Below are positions 36,930-48,949 of a DNA stretch of 64,000 nt, piece by piece; the first letter of the stretch is position 1; the number at the start of each line of letters is the position of its first letter. The stretch is from the NCBI RefSeq assembly GCF_036850765.1, contig NC_089495.1, forward strand, positions 202,431,847-202,495,846. Direction: 5' to 3'. Below the pieces are notes generated by a model that was not told the DNA's origin, made no database searches, and saw only the letters and a program-made list of their open reading frames with translations. The DNA is from Saccopteryx bilineata (lineage: Eukaryota > Chordata > Mammalia > Chiroptera > Emballonuridae). Both the position numbers and the translations under genes were made by a program.

Positions 36930-37860
36930 ATAGTCATGCAGGCCACACATCCCACCGCCGCCACAACAATCCCGACCCTCCGGCTCCGCCCGCGCCCGCT
37001 GCCCCTGTCCGCGGTGCTGAAGCGGCTCCGGGCCGCCCTCCCAGCTCCCGCCCCGGGCCCCCGCCCCCGGCCCGGGTCCCAGCTGCCGGTCCCCCGATCG
37101 CCACCTCCGCTCGCCCGGCCCCGGCGCCGCCCCCCGCCCTGCCCGGAGGCCCCGAGCCCGCGCCCCGGCCCCGCGCGCCAGCCCCACCTGCCCGGCGAAG
37201 GGCGCCTCCGCCTCGGCCACCCGCGCCGCCGCCGCCGCCGCCGCCGCTGCCCGGGGCCCCGGCCCCCGCCGCCGCCGTCGCCGCCGCCACCTCCGCCCGC
37301 GCGGCGCCCGGGAGGCAGCAGAGCGCGGGCAGCAGCAGCAGCAGCCTCCCGGGGGCCCGCCAGCGGCTCCAGCGCGGGCCCCGGCCCGGCGGCGGAGGCC
37401 CCGGCGCGGCGCAGCCGCCCCGGCTCCTCGGCATCCCCGCGGCGGGGCCCGGCCGCCCGGCTGCGATGGCGGCCGCGGCGGGGGCTCCGGCCGGGTCCTC
37501 CCGCTGCAGCCGCTGCGGAGCCGCCGAGTCACGGCGCCGCGGACACGCGCCCGGCCCGCCTGTCTCCGCCGCCGCCGCCGCCGCCTCGGCCGCCGGCGCG
37601 CCCCCGCCTCCGCGCGCCCCGCCCCGGCGGGGGGCTGCCAGGGCGCGGGGGCAGCGCCCGGGCCGGCCCTGGAGCCCTGGCCGAGGAGCGGGGCTGGGCG
37701 GGGGCCGCAGAGGCCAGAAGAACAGCTCCGGAGGCAGGCTCCGAAGGGTGGGCTGGAGACGGGGGCCTGCGGGGCAGCCCCGACCGTGGGAGAAGAGGCC
37801 AAACAAATAATCCCGGAGCTAGAACCACGTGACGGCTTTGGGGCAGGGTATACGGTTTTG
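36930..37860. promoter_or_regulatory. CpG island over MMP24 exon 1 and promoter
   Basis: The sequence changes abruptly from about 45% GC to roughly 80-85% GC with very frequent CpG, then returns to normal. It covers the start of intron 1, all of exon 1 and the upstream region, so it is the expected promoter CpG island of MMP24. No TATA box is visible close to the ATG, which fits dispersed initiation. Long open frames occur in several registers on both strands here only because GC-rich DNA is poor in stop codons; they are not genes. Confidence 0.85.
37188..37434 (-). CDS. MMP24: MMP24 exon 1: signal peptide and start of propeptide (frame broken by one base)
   Basis: The ATG at 37434-37432 opens MPRSRGG, a Trp/Arg patch and a leucine-rich signal core (RLLLLLPALCCLPGAARA). 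The exon ends with AEAPFAGQ in front of the donor CAG|GTGGGG (GT at 37187-37186). The two ends are in different frames: the exon is 247 nt, one more than a multiple of three, while both the start and the phase-0 donor require a multiple of three. The human protein, from memory, reads continuously here through an Ala/Val/Gly-rich stretch. The extra base lies most simply in the G/C run near 37250-37260. From the ATG, the sequence as given reads poly-Gly in place of poly-Ala and loses the propeptide. Either this is an assembly or sequencing error in a roughly 85% GC tract, or this allele is disrupted. Confidence 0.9.
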
Positions 37861-38065
37861 AGGGTCCGAAGCCGAAGGACTGGTCTGGGGCTGGCTTGGG
37901 GGAAGGGACTGAGGAGCTGTCCGGGGGTTAATGGCGGGTTGGAGGAGAATGGGCTGGAGAAACAAGCCTGAAGGAGAGGGTCTGAGGGTCTGCCCTAGGC
38001 AGGGAGGGTGAGAAACTGAAGAACGGAGCCGAGTACTGTTGGGGGCGGGGCGGGGCGGGCGGCGG
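37826..38065 (-). promoter_or_regulatory. Putative promoter-proximal elements: E-box and GC-box cluster
   Basis: A palindromic CACGTG E-box (in ACCACGTGAC) lies at 37826-37831, about 390 bp upstream of the MMP24 ATG. A tandem run of overlapping GC boxes (GGGGCGGGGCGGGGCGGGC) starts near 38042. These match binding sites for bHLH factors (USF, MITF/TFE or CLOCK-BMAL classes) and Sp1/KLF factors. Function is inferred only from motif and position. Confidence 0.4.
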
Positions 38066-40813
38066 ACCTGGGAGACATTAGGTGAAATTAAGGTGAAGCT
38101 CATTCCCTCACCCACCAGGGGGAGAGCGATCGCCCAGCTGGGAAGATCATCTGTCATCCTAAACAACCCATATTATGGAGCACTTCGTACATATATGTAG
38201 GACTCTGTACTCGGGATAGGAAAGGAAAGGAGGCTGGTTCTTTGAAGTGTAGGGGTTTAAAACTTATGAGCAAAGCTTAAATGCAGAGAAACACATGGTA
38301 GTGAACATCACGTGTCAAAAAGGGTACTTTCAAGGGCCAGGGGGACTGATGAAGTCAGGGAAGGGTTAGGGAGCAGGTAGGACTCTAGCTCGGCGTTCAA
38401 GGAAGGGCAGACTTAAACAAGGGAAGGGGAATGGAGAGGGCATTTCAGGTAGGAGGGGGAGGGTAGGCAGGGTGTAATTGGGGCAGCAGATAAGTTTCTC
38501 TGGAACACAGGATTCCCGTAGGGAAGTGCAGGGAAGCGATTCCTAGGATAATGAATTTGGGTTATGTTTTGAAGGGAAATGGGAGTGGTGGTGATTGAAG
38601 GTATTTCTGTTGTTGTTTTTTTTTGTTTTGAGCAGGGTGATGTGTGGAAAATGGTGTTTTATGGCTACCTGGTAATCTGGAAATGTGGAGAGGGAACAGG
38701 CTTTAGAATCAGACCCATGTTCCATCTTGGCTCTGTTCTGTGTTTGTAAAATGGTGCTGATATTACTGCATAAAGTTGCTGTGAGGATGAAGTGCTTAGC
38801 ACTTAATAGATGTTCCACATTAGTTTCCCTCCCAGTGTAGAAAACAGTGACCAGAGCATGCAGACAGATGAGTTGGTGGACTAATGGTCTAGGTATAAGG
38901 AACTAATGATAACAAAAATACTTAATATCTATTGAATGCCTACTATATATCAAGCACTGGGCTAAACCTTTTATGGTGTTGTATCTCATTTAATCCTCAT
39001 AAACAAACCCTATGACATAGATGCTATTATTACCCAATTTAAGATAAAGAACTGGAAACTCTGAATAAGTTTGCCAAATTTGCAGGATTCATAAGTGGAG
39101 AGCTGAAGCAATGTGACCTGAGAACCTGCCTTCTTTTCTAGAATAGAGGGAGACAGATTTAAGAGATATTGGGCAAAGAAGAAGAAGGGAGTTTGAAGTA
39201 ATGGCAAGGTCAGAAAGGTAGATGGTTGTGTCTTCACAGAAATGGAGCTGTCACAGGAGGAACTGGCTTGAGGGTGGTGACAGGAGTTTGGTTTTAAGCT
39301 TTCTGAGATTGAAGTGACCACAAGATACCTGAGATGCAGGTAGAAATGAGTTCAGAAATGGGTGGAGAACGAATATTTTGGAAACCTCTAGCCAACATGA
39401 TAATTGAAACGGAAAGACTGGAGTGGAAAAGAGCCGTATAAGCTAAGAGCCCCCCCTTAAGACACATATATATTCAGGGCCTGAGAAATGTTGAACCAAC
39501 AAGTGAGTCTAAAGAGTACCAAAAAAAAAAAAAAAAAAAAAGAGTACCAATAAAGACTGAGGAATCGGAATTCTGGAGTAACATGGAAAGGGGAGGAACA
39601 TTTCACAGAGAGGCAGAAGGATGGCCATGCCAGGGAGATCACAGAGACTGAAGACTTGCAGACACACCATTGCATTGGACCGCTCACATTCCAGTCAATA
39701 GACAGACACAAGCAAGTCATTGTGGTTATATGAAGAATTACAACAGAGATGAGAACCAGAGTTCTGGAAACATTGAGGAAAGAGCAATGAACTGCCCAAA
39801 GTTGGAAGACTTTAGAGGGTATATTCCCGAAGGAGGAAATAGTACATTCAAAGAATGAAAGGGAACAGGTTGGGCAGAGCTTCTTAAGGACATGATCTGT
39901 CTTATTCATCTCCTTATTCCTTATGCCGAGTGCTCACTGAACTGCTGCTGCTGATGTAGGGCTAGCGTGGTCCATGAGCTGGCTACCAAGGATGGTGGAC
40001 ATAAGTGGCAGTAGGTAATTAATGGTTAAGAAGGAAGAGGTTGGTATAAGGCAAATGGTTGCTTTATAAAATGTATCCCTAAGGTAAGCTCCCAGTTGGG
40101 AAGATTTAGAGTCCATTTGCAAAGCCAGCCAAAGAGGAAGTTTAAAGCTTCAGAGTAACACCCTAAGAGGGAACCACTGGGGCTTTGACTTTTCTCTCCT
40201 TTTTAAAACTTCATGGAGAAAGCCCTGGACTTAGAGTCAGATATTGGTTCAGGTATTGGCTGTCACTGCTTTGTACTGCACCTTTGGGCAAGTCGTTTAA
40301 TCTCTTTGAGCTTTGTTTTTCTTGTTTGTTAAATAAAACTCATAACCCCTGCCCTCTCCACTTCGTGAAAAGGGCCATAGGAATAGTTGGAATTCACTTT
40401 GTAAACGATATAGTTAACTGAGTGGATGATGTTGCTAATCTTATCAAGAATCATAACATCCATGCCAGAGCTCACTGTAGGCTATGTGAGACCTCTCTTC
40501 CTTTCACTTCCTCTTATTTCTTCATTCAACAAATATTTATTAAATATATTTTGGATGCTAACTGGGCTGGAGATTTAAAGAAAATTAAGTTATAGTTGTT
40601 GCCTTTAGTTAATTAGGGAGATTTACAATTATGTAGATATATTTTAAGTAAAGACCTGTTGGAACAAGGGAGTGGACCTGCAGCCATCTTGGAGAAATTA
40701 ATTCAGAGAGGGCAGGTGAGGCAACAGCATGCCTGTTACGTTTGAGAATCAGTGTGGAGACCACTGTGGCCGGAACTGAAAAAGGGTGAGAGTAGTAGAA
40801 GATGAGGGTTATG

Positions 40814-41430
40814 GCCTGACCTGCGGTGGCACAGTGAATAGAGCATCGACTGGGAACACTGAGGTCACCGGTTCAAAACCCTGGGCTTGTCTGGGCAACT
40901 CACATATGGGAGTTGATGCTTCCTGCTCCTCTCTTCCTTCTCTTTCTCACTCAATCCTCTTTAAAATAAATAAAGTCTTATGCCCTGGCCGGTTGGCTCA
41001 GTGGTAGAGCGTCGGCCTGGCATGCAGAAGTCCCGGGTTTGATTCCCGGCCAGGGCACACAGGAGAAGTGCCCATCTGCTTCTCCACCCTTCCCCCTCTC
41101 CTTCCTCTCTGTCTCTCTCTTCCTCTCCCGCAGCCAAGGCTCCATTGGAGCAAAGATGGCCCGGGCGCTGGGGATGGCTCCTTGGCCTCTGCCCCAGGCA
41201 CTGGAGTGGCTCTGGTCGCAACAGAGCAACGCCCCAGAGGGACAGAGCATCGCCCCCTGGTGGGCAGAGCGTCGCCCCCTGGTGGGCGTGCTGGGTGGAT
41301 CCCGGTCGGGCGCATGCGGGAGTCTGTCTGACTGTCACTCCCCGTTTCCAGCTTCAGAAAAATACAAAAAATAAAAAATAAAAATAAATAAAGTCTTAAA
41401 AATTATTTAAAAACAAAACAAACAAAAAAG
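40814..41430 (+). mobile_element. SINE type C interrupted by a type A SINE
   Basis: Type C copy (head GCCTGACCTGCGGTGGC, ending CACATATGGGAGTTGATGC and a T/C-rich stretch). Its duplicated target (gatgagggttatgg left, gatgaaggttatgg right at about 41432-41446) is split apart by the type A insertion at 40982-41381. Confidence 0.88.
40982..41381 (+). mobile_element. SINE type A inserted in the tail of a type C SINE
   Basis: Full copy flanked by aaataaataaagtctta on both sides (right copy 41382-41398). That target is the A-rich tail of the older type C SINE. Confidence 0.94.
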
Positions 41431-41796
41431 AAGATGAAGGTTATGGATGGGAAGGGTTTTTAGCTACCTGACATAAAAAGCCAGTGGAAGGTCTTGAAAT
41501 AGTAGAGCCATTTCTTCTGACTTACCTTTAACAAAGGCACTTTGGTTGCTTTGCTGAGAGCAGATTGAGAGGCCATAAGCAGAAAGGTCAATAGGAGGCA
41601 ATTGCTATAATCCAGGCACAGGCTGATGGGGGCTTGGACCAGGGTCCAATTGGGGATTGTGTAATGTAGTTGGATTCTCAATAGATTTTGAAAGTAGAGT
41701 TGACAAAACTTGTCAATGGATTGAATCTGAGATATGAGAACAAGAGTCAAATTACACCAAACCTTTGACCTGAGTAACTAGAAGGATGGAGTTGCT

Positions 41797-41799
<3 letters not shown>

Positions 41800-41831
<32 letters not shown>
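41800..41831. repeat. (CA)16 microsatellite
   Basis: Uninterrupted alternating CA. Confidence 0.95.
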
Positions 41832-41833
<2 letters not shown>

Positions 41834-44179
41834 CTACAGGAGAGGCAGGTTTGAACAGAACTATTAAATTTGGTTTTGTACATAAGTGGGTGATGTCCAT
41901 TAAACGCCCTAGCGGACGTGGCAAAGAGGCTGTTTCATAGGTGGGTTGGAGTTCAGGAAAGAGGTCTAGACTACAATATGAATTTGAAGGTTTTTGGAAT
42001 AATGAAGATAGCTAAAAGGCAAGGGACCAGAAGAAATTACTTAGGAAATGAGTATAGAGAGAAAAAATAAAAGTTCTGATGACTTGGTCCTGGGGCAACT
42101 CTAATCTTTAGAGGTTGGGAAGATGAAGGGGAATCTGCAAAGGACTCTAAGGAACAGGCAGAAAAGAAAAGTAGGGGAGAAAGAAATCCTGGAAGCCAAG
42201 TGGAGAAAGTGTTTCAAGGGCCGAAGAGTAATCAGTTGTGTTACATGCTGGTAATGCTTACGGATCAAATCATATGATGATTCAGAAGTGGCGATTTGAT
42301 TAAGCAATGTGATCACATTGGCGGTCTTGAGAAGAGCAGTTCTGGAGTCCTGGAGGGGACAGAAATCTGATTGGAGAAAGTTCAAGAGAGAATAAGGGAG
42401 GAATTGAAAACGTTGAGTGTATCTACCTTTTCCAAGGAGTTTTGCTACGAAGGAGAAAAGGTGGCAGCTGGAGGAAGAAGTAGAGTAAAAAAAAAGGGGG
42501 GGGTAGTTTTTGTTTTTGTTTTCAAGATGGGGGAAATTGTGTTTATACGGGGACTGGGAAGGATCCTAGCAGAGAGGGAACAGTGGATGCTGTGAGGGGG
42601 TGGGGCTTGCTGAAGCCATGTCCTTGAGTCCACGTGCATAGGAGCGGAGACCCTGCCTATCAGTGAGGACAATTCATCCATCCTGGGGGAAGAAGAGGAC
42701 TTTGAGGCATGTGAATCTGATGCCAGCATGGAGGAGGCCAGAGGGGGACTTGCATGTATTGGTTATCTCGTTCAGCATTGTGCTGGACGCTTCCCTCATG
42801 ACCAGTCTTTGGTGGAAGAGGGAGATGAGCTAAGAGGCTGTTGCAATGAGGCAAGAAAAATTGAGAACCGAACTAAAGGAAGTTCCAAGACACTGTGCTC
42901 TTCATGCTCCTGTGGAACTCCCACTCCTCCAGCCCTGGTCACATGGGTTTCTTCACTGTAGAGTTCAGAATGCCTTCCATTGGGTGACAAAGCATAAAGC
43001 TTCTAAGCCCATCTGTGCACCTTCTTTCAAATCTGGTTTTGAACCCTAAGCCAGGGACCCTCCACCCTCGACATCTGATCACTTTGATATCTGATTGGGT
43101 TCCTCATCCTCCACCAATCCCCAGGTGATTTCTGATCACCCTGGCCTGCTTTCACCAAGAATCCTGTTAGGTTCATTTAGCCAGAAGCCCAGACCCCCGA
43201 TGTTTCTTCTTAGTCATTTTCCATCCACCGACCCTTGCCCTGTTCCCCGACTGTAAATTCCCGCTTGAACCATGGTGTATTCATAGTTGAGGATAACTGC
43301 TCTCGCCCGCTGCAAATTCCATTGCAGTATAACCTCTGACTGTAGCGATAGTCCCTACTGTAGCAGCTAACATTTAATGAAGGCTTGATATTTGCCAAGC
43401 ATATCTATGTTGTATCACTTAATCCTCCCAACCATCCTAGGAAGCGAATTCTAAGGAAAGGTTGAAAGGGGAAATGATTTACCCAATGAACCACCTAGGA
43501 AATAGCAAAACCAGCAATAAAACCCAAGTGTCCAACACTAAAGCATATATCCTTAACACCTTGTAGCTTTGTTCATTAATTACCTCAAAAATTCTGAAAA
43601 CATTACCAAGCAGCTACTCTGGAAGGTACTGTGGCAAGTGAGAGTCTTCAGGTGAAAGAGATAAGACTTGAGCACAAAGTCAATGTGACAAGTAACCTCG
43701 ACTTATTGCAGTGTCCTGGATCGGGGGGTGGGGAGGTGGAGTGAGGTCACTCAGACTAAGGAAGTTCAGGGACATCAAGGAAGGCTTCAAAAAGGAAGTG
43801 GTACTTGAGAGGAGCCTATGTCCCCAGGAAATTGTTTCATGTGCAATGAAGACTGCACATTCTTAAAAGTTGTAAGCAGTGAAAGATTGTGCGAATTTTA
43901 ATTGGCAGAAAGTGGGGGGGGGGGTAAAGACATGGAGGAAGGGAAGGGTCTAACTCTTAAAAATATAGGGCAGTCCCATTTCAACCCTTAGCCTCAGTCT
44001 CAAGATCCAGCGTCAAATGATTTAGGGGGTATTTTCCACTTAGATTTTTCCCTTAAAAGCATATTCAAAGTGATGTTCTCACAATGGAACACTATGAGGC
44101 CATTAAAAATAATGAGGAAGTACTTTACAACCTGTTAGAAAATTATTTCTAAAATGTAATATTAAGTGAGAAAAAGAGC

Positions 44180-44510
44180 GCCTGACCGGGCGGTGGCGCA
44201 GTGGATAGAGTGTCGCACTGGGATGAGGAAGACCCAGGTTCGAGACCCCGAGGTCGCCAGCTTGAGCTAGGGCTCATCTGGTTTGAGCAAAAGCTCACTA
44301 GCTTGAGCCCAAGGTCGCTGGCTTGAGCAAGGGGTTACTCGGTCTGCTGAAGGCCCGCAGTCAAGGCACGTGAGAGAAGGCAATCAATGAACAATTAAGG
44401 TGTTGCAATGCACAACGAAAAACTAATGATTGATACTTCTCATCTCTCTGTTTCTGTCTGTCTGTCCCCCTCTCTGACTCTCTCTCTCTGTCTCTGTAAA
44501 AAAAAAAAAA
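44180..44510 (+). mobile_element. SINE type B
   Basis: Full type B copy inserted in a LINE-1 3' UTR-like sequence. The interrupted text resumes to the right with aaaaagtgaga. Confidence 0.9.
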
Positions 44511-44589
44511 GAGAGAGAGAGAGAAAAAGTGAGATGCAGAATACTGGGTATAGCTTGCTACTATTTATGTGATAATATTGTGGAAGAGA

Positions 44590-44947
44590 GCCCTGACCGG
44601 ATGGCTCAGTGGTAGAGCATCGGCCTGGGGTGCAGGAGTCCCAGGCTCGATTCCCGGCCAGGGCACACAGGAGAAGCGCCCATCTGCTTCTCCATCCCTC
44701 CCCCTCTCCTTCCTTTCTGTCTCTCTCTTCCCATCCCGAAGCCAGGGCTCCATTGGAGCAAAAGTTGGCCCGGGCATTGAGGATGGCTCCATGGCCTCTG
44801 CCTCAGGTGCTAGAATGGCCCTGGTTGCAACAGAGCAACACCCCAGATGGGCAAAGCATTACCCCCTGGTGGACATGCCAGGTGGTTCCCGGTCGGGTGC
44901 ATGCGGAAGTCTGTCTGACTGCCTCCCCGTTTCCAACTTCAGAAAAA

Positions 44948-44990
<43 letters not shown>
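44590..44990 (+). mobile_element. SINE type A
   Basis: Full copy with a long (AAAT)n tail of about 50 bp and target duplication ataatattgtggaagagag at 44572-44590 and 44991-45009. Confidence 0.95.
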
Positions 44991-44995
<5 letters not shown>

Positions 44996-45690
44996 ATTGT
45001 GGAAGAGAGATAAAAGAGAGAGAGAGAAACTTTATTATTTACAGGAAAATTATGGAAGGAGACCCATAGCGCTGACCACTGTCCTGTCTCTCTGGAGGGG
45101 AACTAGGTGGTTGTGTGGTTTATGAATGGGGTCAGAGGGAGATTTTTTTACTGTATATATCTTTGTGTTCTCTGACCTTTTTCTTTTTTTTAACCATGTG
45201 GATATATTATCTATTCAATAAATAAACCGATATAAGTTGAACTTTTAAAAAAGTGAGTGTAATGGTCTCTAAAGGTCATTCCTCGAAAAGAGAGCATATA
45301 CTAAAATATAGTATAAGCAAAAGCTATTCACTTATGTGGGTGGTTTCAAAACTTCAGGCCTTAATCTCCATTGGCAAACACGTACACACAGAGATAAAGT
45401 GAACTTTACAGTAAACTAGGTAAAATATTAATGATTAATTTCCTTAGCATAAGACAGCTTTTAGAAACCAATAAGAAAAAGACATAGCACACACCCAGTT
45501 CAAAAATGGCAAAGGACAAATGGGCGTAATGTAAACAAAAATATAAATGGGCTTTCATAAGTATTTGAAAAGACCAACTTTATTTGTACTCAAAGACAGG
45601 CAAATTAAAACAACGAGCTATCGCTTTCTCACAAGACTGCGAACAAAAAAGAAAGTTGGATATTACGAAGTGTTAAAAAGGGCATGAGGA

Positions 45691-45868
45691 GCCTGACCTG
45701 TGGTGGTGCAGTGGCTCAAGCATCGACCTGGAATGCTGAGGTCACCGGTTCAAAACCCTGGGCTTGCCTGGTCAAGGCACATATGGGAGTTGATGTTTCC
45801 TGTTCCTCCCTCCCTTCTCTTTCTCTGTGTCTCTCTTCTCTAAAATGAATAAATAAAAATAATTTTTT
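45691..45868 (+). mobile_element. SINE type C
   Basis: Full short copy with target duplication (aaaaagggcatgagga left, aaaagagggcatgagga right). Confidence 0.92.
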
Positions 45869-47339
45869 AAAAAGAGGGCATGAGGAAAGGACTGTTGGAA
45901 GGGGGATAGATTGGCAGGCTCTCTGTGGAGCATAAGTTAGCTACGCCTCTCTGCCTTGAAAGTAAGCATACCGTTGACCCAGCAACTCTGATTTTGAGAG
46001 TTTATCCTAGATAATCTTTGCCCATGTACAAAGACAAACATAGAACATTCTTCACTGCAGCATTCTTTATAATGACAACAGATCAGAATCCACTCTAAGT
46101 ATTTTCCAACCAGGGAAGCTGTGCTGGGTGAACAGAGGAATGCAGGTGGGGCTGGGAAGGACGGTGTGGACACGCAGCACTGTCAGGACAAGACCTTTCC
46201 TTTAGCTCCCCTGTTATCTCAAGAGTTTGGCTTATAGCTTGTCCTTTCTTTTACTTTCTTTTTTCTTTTCTTTTTGTAAGCCCGCCCCTCACACACTTGC
46301 CGCTTAGCGCGTGGGAGTTGAGAGGATGAGTTGGAGTGGATAGTTTGGATGGATGGATGAAGTAATCCATCATATTGCTTTCCGGTTAATATCTGACCTT
46401 CATGTTGCTAAGTGAGATTAGACTCTAATGTCACTGAGGCCAGCAGGCCTTGATGGCTGTCTCTGGCTCCTAAGAGTCATAACATAGTATCAGACAGTCC
46501 CCTGGAGCAGCGGGGGTGGGGTGGGGTACCTTAACCAGTAAGCCTTTGGAGGACCCCCCAAATTGCCCAGTCTCTGAATCTCCTTATACTCTTGAGGCAT
46601 TTAAAATAGGGGTCTGGTTCCACCGGGGCCAGCTGGTCCCGTCAATCAGTTCCAGGTACCCGGAACCTGGCAGTAGTGTCAGATTGCCCCCAATCCTGTG
46701 CAACACTAGCTTTCAAATGGGGGTATACAATATCCCTGTGATACACGAAGACTTTCTAAAGGGTACTCATGACTGGTATTTTGAAGGGAATTAATTTCCA
46801 GATCCTCAACTACCATATGTACTCTACCTGAGACAGGTCCTTGGGTTGAGGCTCCACGCTGGCCTTTCCTTCATGATTGTCATTCTGCTAGTCTTCATAA
46901 AAAAGGCCTATTTCTGGCCCACTCTGACTCGTACTGTGGTACATTACCTGGGGTGATAAAAACCTTGGAGGTGACAGAGGAGCAATTAAAAATATCAGTT
47001 TCAGGGAAACATCCTGTAATGATGGAGTGGCATCATTTATCAAGATTATTTTTGGTGGCATGTGAAAAAATAGTGTGAAGACCACTGGTCTAAGAGAGCA
47101 CATGATTCTGGCTTCCGGAGGGTTTTCTAGGAGGTCTTGGCCTGGTCCTCTCAACTTCCAGGCCCAGGTCTCACCAGGCTAGCCGGGTATAGAACTTCCG
47201 CTCCAGTCGACCAGCCTCCCTCTCGAAACACGCTCTTCTCTTGGCTTTGGTACTATTGCATTCTCCTGATTTTCATCCCTACCTCAAGGCCCCTCATTCC
47301 AAATTTCCTTTATTATTCCATCTCTTCCAACCAGCCTTT

Positions 47340-47940
47340 AAAATTCTGGAGTTTCTCAGGGGAGTCATAAGCCCTCTTTTCTTTCTGGTCTTTTCTTACT
47401 AAGAGATTTCATCCATTACCACAGTGTCAAATATCATCTGTGCTCCAACAATTCCCGACCGTCTATCTCTAGCCTAGACTTTGCTCCTGAACTCCTACAT
47501 CCAACCACCTGCTCCACTCCCATATCCGAGTGTCTCGCAGGGTTCCAAACTGCAAAAGGCAAAGCCAAACTCAGTTCTTCCTATCCACATCTCATTGTCC
47601 TCTAGGCTTCCCCAACTTAGTAACAGTCTTCCAACTGCCCAGTTCATGCCAGAGACCTGGGAGGCACCCTTGATACCTCCTTAACTTCCTCCATAGCCAA
47701 TTCAATGTATGAAAGGTTTCCTTAAGCCTCCAGACTAGGATACATACTCCTAATCTATACCCTCATATAGCACCTTGTATTCCACAGTACTTATCCAAAT
47801 CGTCATTCTGTGATTATTTGTGTCATTCTATCTCCCCCCTTTAAATCATAAGCTCCATGTGCACAATGACCATGCCTGTCTTTTTTTTTTTTCTTCCCTG
47901 GCACATAGTAGGATCTCAATAAATATTTGTTAAATTATTG
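47340..47940 (+). mobile_element. L2 LINE 3' end
   Basis: Ends TAAGCTCCATGTGCACAATG, GGCACATAGTAGGATCTCAA and TAAATATTTGTTAAATTATT; diverged L2. Confidence 0.65.
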
Positions 47941-48949
47941 TGGCAACGGTGTTGTCTTCGCAACTTGGTATCTAATGCTAAGTGCACAGTAGGGGGCAGC
48001 AGAGTATAGATAATGGAAAGAGTCCAGGCCTCAGTAATAAAAGGGTGACCTTGGGTAAATTACTTAACATTTCTGAGACTCTATTTCCATCTCCGGAAAT
48101 TAGGGCTAATTCTCCTTCCCTCGGATCAAAAGAGATAAGCAGATTTCAAAGGGCTCTGGTGTTGTATGAACAGAAGAGAGCGTTATTAAAGTCAGTTAGG
48201 AGAAATATCTGTTCAATAGATGGGGGCAGAGGAAGAGGATCTCGGTTAACCCTATGAAACAGATGTGAGTCGAGACTTGACAGATGCAAAAGGGAGGAAA
48301 TGGAAGTTCAAGGAAGAGACTGGCTTAAATCCAGAGCCAGCCGGAGGCAAAGCTGTGAAGTGAGCGCAGTGTGTCTTGGCACGCTCCCATCTCTGCTCTC
48401 TGATCACTGCCCTCTCACCTCCGCCTCTAGCCTCTGCTGCCCTGTGGCTGTGCGGGGCTGCAGGCCTTCCTTTCCCTTTCCTCCCATCAAAGCACATCCG
48501 GCCTTGGTCCTGGCCCCCAGAGGCCTGCTCGCTGCCATCCACAATGACAGCTAGTTAGCCCCAAAAATGGATCCCTTAGCTTTGAGAACTGCCATGTGTG
48601 TGATGAAATTCCCGGTGGTGCTAATTTTGAGTTTGCGTGGATATTAAGGAGTAACAGATCTCAAGACTGCACTGACGTTTCACGGTGAAATCATGAAACA
48701 AACAAACAAATAAGTGGATCCCTGCTAAAGTGCTAATGGCAGGTGACAGGAAGAATAACCTACTCAAAAAGAATAAATTCTAAATGATGAAGTTTTAGGT
48801 TCTGGACTGATAGGAAATGGAAAGTTAACGGGATTAAAGCAGTCCTAACCTTGGGCTCAAAAAACTTAATACTACAAATACAGAATCTATGAGATGTGAT
48901 AATAGTAATATGAGGAGAAAACTTTTAAAAATTCATATATACATATACA

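Larger units (their letters stand above)
20069..37187 (-). other. MMP24 intron 1
   Basis: A 17.1 kb first intron, rich in SINEs at 21.0, 25.2, 27.1-28.3, 32.9, 33.6 and 34.2 kb, with MIRs at about 23.2, 26.6, 31.9 and 36.3 kb. AT-rich unassigned sequence occupies 20.5-21.0 kb. Short DNA-transposon remnants lie at about 26165-26370 and 26955-27070. An unexplained 133-codon open frame is at 28562-28963. No alternative MMP24 exon was recognised. Confidence 0.65.
1179..37434 (-). other. MMP24: MMP24 gene, exons 1-7 (3' exons off the left edge)
   Basis: Seven exons on the minus strand join in frame (apart from one base in exon 1) into an MT-type matrix metalloproteinase: signal peptide, propeptide with PRCGVPD cysteine switch, RRRRNKR furin site, catalytic domain with [11 protein letters not shown], proline-rich hinge and first hemopexin repeats. 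The hinge ([15 protein letters not shown], then [14 protein letters not shown]) is specific to MMP24 rather than MMP14, 15 or 16, from memory of the human protein. The family product is a type I membrane zinc endopeptidase, mainly neural, which cleaves matrix and surface proteins such as N-cadherin. Exon phases agree at every junction (0, 2, 2, 1, 1, 0, 1) and every intron is GT-AG. Introns 1 to 6 are about 17.1, 4.1, 2.4, 7.2, 2.1 and 2.0 kb. No sequence for the later hemopexin repeats, transmembrane helix or tail was found in 1-1178, so those exons lie outside the window. Confidence 0.96.

Noticed and set aside
36485..37832. Long open frames on both strands across the CpG island (up to 441 codons)
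   Set aside because: They are Pro/Ala/Arg/Gly-rich readings of roughly 85% GC DNA in several frames at once. Only the 37434 ATG frame is a known gene.
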